Shown here: piece by piece, positions 33,780 through 37,860 of the stretch | Numbering within the stretch: position 1 is the first letter of the stretch | Layout of the letters: each line of letters starts with the position of its first letter | Program-made: the position numbers and the translations under genes | DNA from: JAZDCJ01 sp036311985 | GTDB lineage: Bacteria > Actinomycetota > Actinomycetes > Actinomycetales > Micrococcaceae | Length of the DNA stretch: 37,860 nucleotides | Direction: 5' to 3' (one strand) | Assembly: GCF_036311985.1 (NCBI RefSeq) | Contig: NZ_JAZDCJ010000039.1 | The notes under the pieces: model-generated | What the model was told of the DNA's origin: nothing | What the model saw: the letters and a program-made list of their open reading frames with translations, nothing else | Database searches by the model: none

Positions 33780-35488
33780 GCGTTGTCCGGGTCCGGACGT
33801 TCCCAGCGGACGGCGTGCCGGGAAAAGAAGCGCTTCGAGCCGGAGTCGGCGGCCGCCTCCCGCAGCGACGCCCCGCCCGGCGGAGGCTCGGGACCGTGGC
33901 GCAGCTGCTCGGCCTCGTCCAGCAGCCGCTGCCGCCGCTCGAGGTCCATGACCTTCTTGACCGCGATGAAGCACAAGCGGCCGCCGGCGTCGAAGCGCAG
34001 CAACGCCCCGCCGCGCATCACGACGCTTCCGGCGGTACGCAGCCCCAGCTTCCTCGCCTCGGCGGCGGGGAGGACGTATTCCTGGACCACGGAGGCGCCG
34101 AGTTCCTGGACGACGAACCCGTCCGGGCTCACGCGGGTGGAGAACCGCACGCGGTCCACCATGATCCGCTGGCCCGCGTTGAGCTGCAGGTGCTCGAGGA
34201 GGGCCCGGTTGTTCCAGCAGAACTTGACGATCTCCTCCCCGCCCGCATCGAGCGTGCCCGGCCTCAGACCGTACTCGAGCCGCCCCATCCGTGCGCCCGA
34301 CCGGAGCACGGCGTCCGCCTCCACCACGAGCCCGACCTCCGCGAACGCCTGCCGCAACACGGCCCGGTAGGCGCGGTCGTCGCTGGGGACCACGACGAGG
34401 TCGGCCGCGAGGAGCCCCCGGACCAGGTCCTCGATGTCGACATCGACGGGCGGCATGTAGGACAGGCCGCGGATCAGCATGCGCCGCAGGTGGGCGCCGA
34501 TCTCCGCGCCGGCCTCGGCGGCGACGTAGACGCTCGCCCGCCCGCCGGGGACATCCAGCCGGCGTCCCCACAACACGAGCGCCGCCCGCATCATGGCGTA
34601 GACGAACCCGCTCGCCCGCGCGTAGGGCGACGGATCGGACCTCCAGCCCGCTGCCGGCGGAGCGCCCGCGTCCCGGATCGACCCGCCGCGGGCCTTGAAG
34701 TTCCCGGCGAAGGAGAGCAGCCCGGAGCCGTGGATGGCCTCCTCGAGCCGGGCGAGCATGCGCGGTGTGGGGTGCAGGGGGTCCGAGCCCGGCACGAGCG
34801 CGGCGAGCTTCTCCCCGATGAGCTTCTCCACGACTTCGCGCGAGGACATCACGGACAGCAGGGCGACGAGGTCCGCGACGGCCTCGTGGACGGCGTACTG
34901 GTCCAGGGTCGCGTGGCGGTCCGTCCACCGCGGCCGGAGCCCGTGCAGGATCGCGTGGACGACCTCGTGCGTGACGACGTCCCGGTGGCAGGCCATCGAC
35001 CAGATCCCGTCCGGCTCCTCCCCGAACTCGACGATCTGCTGCACGGGGTCGTAGCGCGTCTCGTGGTGGACGGCCGGGTCGAGGTGCACGCGCAGCACGA
35101 GCCGGCTGTCCAGGGCGAACGGGACCCGGCGGCCCAGGCTGCGCTCGAACACCGCCAGCGTCTCGGCCGCGACGGCGTAGGCGTGCTGGGCGAGGAAGCG
35201 CGTGTCGTGCAGGAGCCGCGCGGCAGTCCGCGGCGGGGCGGCCCGCTTCAGCCCCCAGCCGCCGCGGCCGGCCAGCTGCACGGGCACGGGGGTGCCGGTA
35301 GCGTCGAGGAGCTCGACCTCGAAGCGCGGGCCACGCGGCCCCGGGTCCAGCCGCTCGTCCGGGATCCGCACCCTCGTGTAGAGCGGCCGGCCGTCGCGCC
35401 CCAGGCTGAACGGGCCGTCGGCCAGGACCACGGCCTCGGTGACGTCCCCCGGTCCGTGGAGCGGCCGCGCGCCCGCCGTCGCCGCCAC
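33776..35488 (-). CDS. cytosolic HExxH metallopeptidase, partner of the caspase-like gene
   Basis: I do not recognise this 570-residue protein as a named family. It contains HEVVH at 174-178 and HEAVAD at 201-206, so H174 and H178 would bind zinc with E175 as base and E202 as third ligand. The spacing and the E-A-x-x-D form resemble thermolysin-type gluzincins. Neither a signal peptide nor a membrane segment is visible, so it should act inside the cell. The N-terminal 120 residues look beta-rich; the C-terminal third (from about 430) carries an insertion-like region of unknown fold ending in a charged helix. The GTG at 35488 begins 4 bases after the caspase stop, with GGGGTGA in front. The reading frame is open further upstream, so the start is not certain. 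Tight coupling suggests a functional pair. Confidence 0.7.
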   Translation of the reverse strand: MAATAGARPLHGPGDVTEAVVLADGPFSLGRDGRPLYTRVRIPDERLDPGPRGPRFEVELLDATGTPVPVQLAGRGGWGLKRAAPPRTAARLLHDTRFLAQHAYAVAAETLAVFERSLGRRVPFALDSRLVLRVHLDPAVHHETRYDPVQQIVEFGEEPDGIWSMACHRDVVTHEVVHAILHGLRPRWTDRHATLDQYAVHEAVADLVALLSVMSSREVVEKLIGEKLAALVPGSDPLHPTPRMLARLEEAIHGSGLLSFAGNFKARGGSIRDAGAPPAAGWRSDPSPYARASGFVYAMMRAALVLWGRRLDVPGGRASVYVAAEAGAEIGAHLRRMLIRGLSYMPPVDVDIEDLVRGLLAADLVVVPSDDRAYRAVLRQAFAEVGLVVEADAVLRSGARMGRLEYGLRPGTLDAGGEEIVKFCWNNRALLEHLQLNAGQRIMVDRVRFSTRVSPDGFVVQELGASVVQEYVLPAAEARKLGLRTAGSVVMRGGALLRFDAGGRLCFIAVKKVMDLERRQRLLDEAEQLRHGPEPPPGGASLREAAADSGSKRFFSRHAVRWERPDPDNA

Positions 35489-35492
35489 CGCG

Positions 35493-37634
35493 TCACCCCG
35501 GGAGCCGGCCCCACGCCCCGGACCGCGCCCCGCTGGATCCCTCCAGCTGCGCGACCTGCGTGAAGTTCCGCGCCTTGAGGGTCGAGCGGACGGAGCGCAG
35601 CACGCGGCTGCGGCTCGCGGCCGGCTCGGCCCGCAGCGCATCGATGAAGGCCCGCGTGAAGGCGCCGTTGTACTTCCCGTCGAGGTAGGCGTCGGCCGCG
35701 GTCTGGCGCGGATCGCAGGCGGAGAAGAGGACGGGCTTCCGGCCGCCCGCGCGTCCCACGAGCCCGCCCAGGGTCCGCTGCGTGGCCCCCGCGACGATGT
35801 CGAGCCCGGCCCGCGTCGGCGGGGCGACGTAGCGCGGCACCGAGTGGTTCAGGAAGTCGAGGACCCTGAGACCGTCGCCCGAGTGGCACGTGTCCAGCAC
35901 GACGTCGACGTGGACGCTGCGGGGCAGGTCCTTGAGGACGGCGTGGAATTCGTCGTCGATGATGAGGCTTCCCGTGTCCCACTGGTCGCCCTTCTGGCGC
36001 ATGTCGTACGTCACGAAGGCCTCGTCGGCGAGGTCGTCCTCGTCGCCGTCCTCGTCCGGGACCTGGGTCCCGTGGCTCGAGAACGTCAGGATGACTTGCT
36101 CCAGCTCCCCGGCCCGCGCCTTCTCGAGGGCCTCGCCGAAGCGCCCCATGACCTCCTCCTTGGTGGCCTGGGCGTCCAGCAGCACGTCGATCGCCCCGTC
36201 CGGGAAGCCGTAGTCGCGCGTGAGCAGCTCGACGTAGTCATGGGCGTCCTGCACGCAGCCGCGCAGCCAGGCTGAATGCGGCAGGTGCTCGAACTCGTTG
36301 ATCCCCACACACAGGGCGTAGCTGCGCGCTCCGTTGGCCGCCGCGGCGGGGCGGGCCGGCCGTGCGGGCCGTCCGGGGCGTGCGGGCCGTCCGGGGCGCG
36401 CGGGCTCCCCCGGCTCGCCGGTGCGGCCGGGGTCACCGGGATCGCCGGGTCCACCGGGCGCCGGCGGGCGCCCCGCCCCGGGCTCGTCGGGGTCGGCGAG
36501 GCGCGGCGGGGCGGGCGGCTTGAAGGGGGTGATGTCCCCGCGCCCCGTGACGGCGCGGGCCACCGTGCCCAGGGTCGCCGGGTCGTCGTCGAAGTCCCCG
36601 TGGGACGTGGCCTCGGAGGCGCGGTCGGCCGGCGTTCCGGGCGGGGTCGGCGCGAAGATGACGTCCGCGTGGGGGCCGGCGAAGAGCCCGGTGAGCCGGG
36701 CGTCGGCCTCGACGGACTCCTGCAGGCCGAGCAGCGGCGTTCCGATCTCCTCCTCGAACGCCGCCCGGACCAGGCACAGGAGCGAGCGCGTGTAGACGCC
36801 GAGGACGGCGTCGTCCTCCTCGGTCTTCCGGTCGAGGTTCGCGACGCCGAGCCGGGCGATCCCGCCGTCGGCCCCGACGAGCGGCAGGAGCCGCCCGGCG
36901 AAGTCCTCCACCGTCACGGCGGGCGCCAGCAGGTCCAGGGAGTCGATGCCCGGGCCTCCGGATTCGAGGAACGCGGGCAGGAACCAGGAGTGGAAGATCG
37001 AGCCCGCCGAGTGCCCCACGGGGTGCACCGTGACCGCGCCGGGGTTCTCGGCGAGGAAGCGGGCGAGCCGGCGCGCGACGTAGCGCGCCCCGCCGTCGTC
37101 CGCGCTGGCCAGGCGGGCCGAGGTCTTCATCTGTCCCCAGACCTTGCTGCCCAGTCCCCGCGTGGCGCCCTCGATGATGCGGTTCTTGGCGTCCTCGAAC
37201 CAGCCCCGATCCACGACCTCCGGGATCGGGTCCCGGTTGCCGAGCCCCAGGAGGGGCCGCAGGGCGTCCCAGAAGCCCGTCTCCCAGACGAAGAAGAGGG
37301 GGTAGACGCCGTTCTCGAGCCACCACTGGTACTGGGAGTACGCCCCCTTGAGCCCGGCGGCCTCGTCGACGAGGCCCCCGTGCGCCCAGATCACGAGGGG
37401 CACGGTTCCCCCGCCGCGGGAGGCGATGTAGGCGGGGAGGTAGGCGTCGAAGATCCGCTCGACGTCGGCCGGCGTCGTCTTCGCGGCGCCGCCGCTCGAG
37501 AAGCGCCCGTCGGCGAGGTTGACGACGTGCGGTGCGAGCCGCGCGGCGAGCGCCGGGGTGAGCGTGCGGTCCGCCCATCCCGGATCTCCGAAGCCGCGGT
37601 CCGGCAACGGTGCCGGCAGGGACAAGATGGCCAT
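35493..37634 (-). CDS. alpha/beta-hydrolase - collagen-like linker - caspase-like protease
   Basis: This 713-residue protein has three parts. Residues about 40-360 are an alpha/beta-hydrolase with oxyanion motif HGG, nucleophile S209 (VGHSAGS) and probable H345 (SHGDF), so it may be a lipase or esterase. Residues about 370-432 are a Pro/Gly/Arg-rich linker with collagen-like triplets. Residues about 436-700 are a caspase (C14) domain: ALCVGINEF, catalytic H521 (FSSHGTQ), an acidic DEDGDEDDLADE loop, and catalytic C583 in LDTCHSG, as in metacaspases. It lacks signal and membrane segments. The ATG at 37634 is chosen for GGGGAGGA just upstream; a GTG at 37685 would add 17 residues. The next gene encodes a metallopeptidase. 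The likely role is an effector in stress, defence or cell death, by inference only. Confidence 0.8.
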   Translation of the reverse strand: MAILSLPAPLPDRGFGDPGWADRTLTPALAARLAPHVVNLADGRFSSGGAAKTTPADVERIFDAYLPAYIASRGGGTVPLVIWAHGGLVDEAAGLKGAYSQYQWWLENGVYPLFFVWETGFWDALRPLLGLGNRDPIPEVVDRGWFEDAKNRIIEGATRGLGSKVWGQMKTSARLASADDGGARYVARRLARFLAENPGAVTVHPVGHSAGSIFHSWFLPAFLESGGPGIDSLDLLAPAVTVEDFAGRLLPLVGADGGIARLGVANLDRKTEEDDAVLGVYTRSLLCLVRAAFEEEIGTPLLGLQESVEADARLTGLFAGPHADVIFAPTPPGTPADRASEATSHGDFDDDPATLGTVARAVTGRGDITPFKPPAPPRLADPDEPGAGRPPAPGGPGDPGDPGRTGEPGEPARPGRPARPGRPARPARPAAAANGARSYALCVGINEFEHLPHSAWLRGCVQDAHDYVELLTRDYGFPDGAIDVLLDAQATKEEVMGRFGEALEKARAGELEQVILTFSSHGTQVPDEDGDEDDLADEAFVTYDMRQKGDQWDTGSLIIDDEFHAVLKDLPRSVHVDVVLDTCHSGDGLRVLDFLNHSVPRYVAPPTRAGLDIVAGATQRTLGGLVGRAGGRKPVLFSACDPRQTAADAYLDGKYNGAFTRAFIDALRAEPAASRSRVLRSVRSTLKARNFTQVAQLEGSSGARSGAWGRLPG
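36362..36397 (-). repeat. tandem repeat in the collagen-like linker
   Basis: Two perfect copies of GTGCGGGCCGTCCGGGGC, 18 bases each, encode repeated ARPGRP. Further degenerate triplet repeats follow up to about 36470. Such a tract can change length by slippage, in steps of six residues, without breaking the frame. Confidence 0.8.
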
Positions 37635-37643
37635 GGCGTCCTC

Positions 37644-37653
37644 CCCACGTGGG
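37644..37653. promoter_or_regulatory. palindrome at the caspase-gene start
   Basis: CCCACGTGGG is a perfect 10-base palindrome that overlaps the ribosome binding site region, 9 bases before the ATG. It could be an operator or a translation-blocking hairpin, or chance. The remaining 200 bases to the window end carry no gene I can support. Confidence 0.25.
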
Positions 37654-37746
37654 TGCTTGGGGTCAGTGTCTGCGGGGAGCGTCACCGCAGCATCACCGAG
37701 GGCGGAGGACGACGCCGGACGCGGACCCGCGCGGGACCGGCACCGG

Positions 37747-37792
37747 ACGCCGGGCGACGGCTGGCGTCCGCACGCCGGGCGGCTGACGTCCG
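37747..37792. repeat. imperfect direct repeat upstream of the caspase gene
   Basis: ACGCCGGGCG-(A/C)-GGCTGGCGTCCG at 37747-37770 and ACGCCGGGCGGCTGACGTCCG at 37772-37792 are near copies, 25 bases apart. They lie 110-160 bases upstream of the ATG, where a regulator could bind. Confidence 0.35.
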
Positions 37793-37860
37793 TGGCCCGG
37801 ACACCGCCCGGACAGGGTGGCGGGCGGGGCCTCCCGACGCGCGGCTCCGTGCACCCCGAT

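Noticed and set aside
36340..36470. CRISPR-like array
   Set aside because: The repeats are short, in-frame and tandem without unique spacers; they encode a collagen-like linker.
37635..37685. GTG at 37685 as start of the caspase-like protein
   Set aside because: No Shine-Dalgarno sequence or TANNNT box at the right distance; the ATG at 37634 has GGGGAGGA in front. The longer form is not fully excluded.
33741..37860. Integrated prophage or integrative element at tRNA-Thr
   Set aside because: No integrase, no repeat of the tRNA 3' end and no phage structural genes in the visible part.

Overview
The window comes from a high-GC Gram-positive actinobacterium. The 16S and 23S rRNA genes, the GlgE glycogen genes, CarD, SenX3-RegX3, and the many GTG starts with TANNNT boxes right in front of them all point there. 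My best family guess is Micrococcaceae (Arthrobacter-like), from the look of the 16S gene and the gene order. I could not run a database search, so genus and species are open.

Layout. (1) 1-5930, minus strand: a complete rRNA operon in the order 16S-23S-5S, with two upstream promoters, a nut-like leader element, a long G/U-rich spacer without tRNA genes, and complementary arms that can pair around the 23S. (2) 5949-18457: a glycogen and trehalose block. glgE, treS and a fused maltokinase-glgB form one minus-strand operon with 1-nt and 4-nt overlaps. glgP is divergent from it and glgX lies convergent to glgP. TreS (trehalose to maltose), maltokinase (maltose to maltose-1-phosphate), GlgE (chain extension) and GlgB (branching) make the alpha-glucan; GlgP and GlgX break it down. 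(3) 18466-23782: rlmB, cysS, a fused ispDF, carD and an LpqE-like lipoprotein, the same order as the Rv3579c-Rv3584 region of Mycobacterium tuberculosis. (4) 23866-27440: senX3-regX3, divergent phoU behind a PHO box, and gpmA. (5) 27587-33564: a SAM methyltransferase, a DUF2516 membrane protein, a Cys/Met-metabolism PLP enzyme, tmk-holB, and a lipoprotein of the tripeptidyl aminopeptidase family. (6) 33668-33740: tRNA-Thr(CGT). (7) 33776-37634: a two-gene minus-strand unit that looks accessory. It encodes an alpha/beta-hydrolase joined through a collagen-like linker to a caspase-like protease, and, 4 nt downstream, a cytosolic HExxH metallopeptidase.

Two things stand out. First, ten protein-coding starts carry a TANNNT box exactly 6 or 7 nt before the start codon, the geometry of leaderless transcription, and this also decides several GTG starts. 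Second, the hydrolase-caspase plus metallopeptidase pair is the best candidate here for an undescribed system, perhaps a defence or cell-death module; that role is inference only. The maltokinase-GlgB fusion, which keeps a possible internal start for GlgB, and a short Arg/Pro-rich upstream ORF before the lpqE-like gene are also worth attention.
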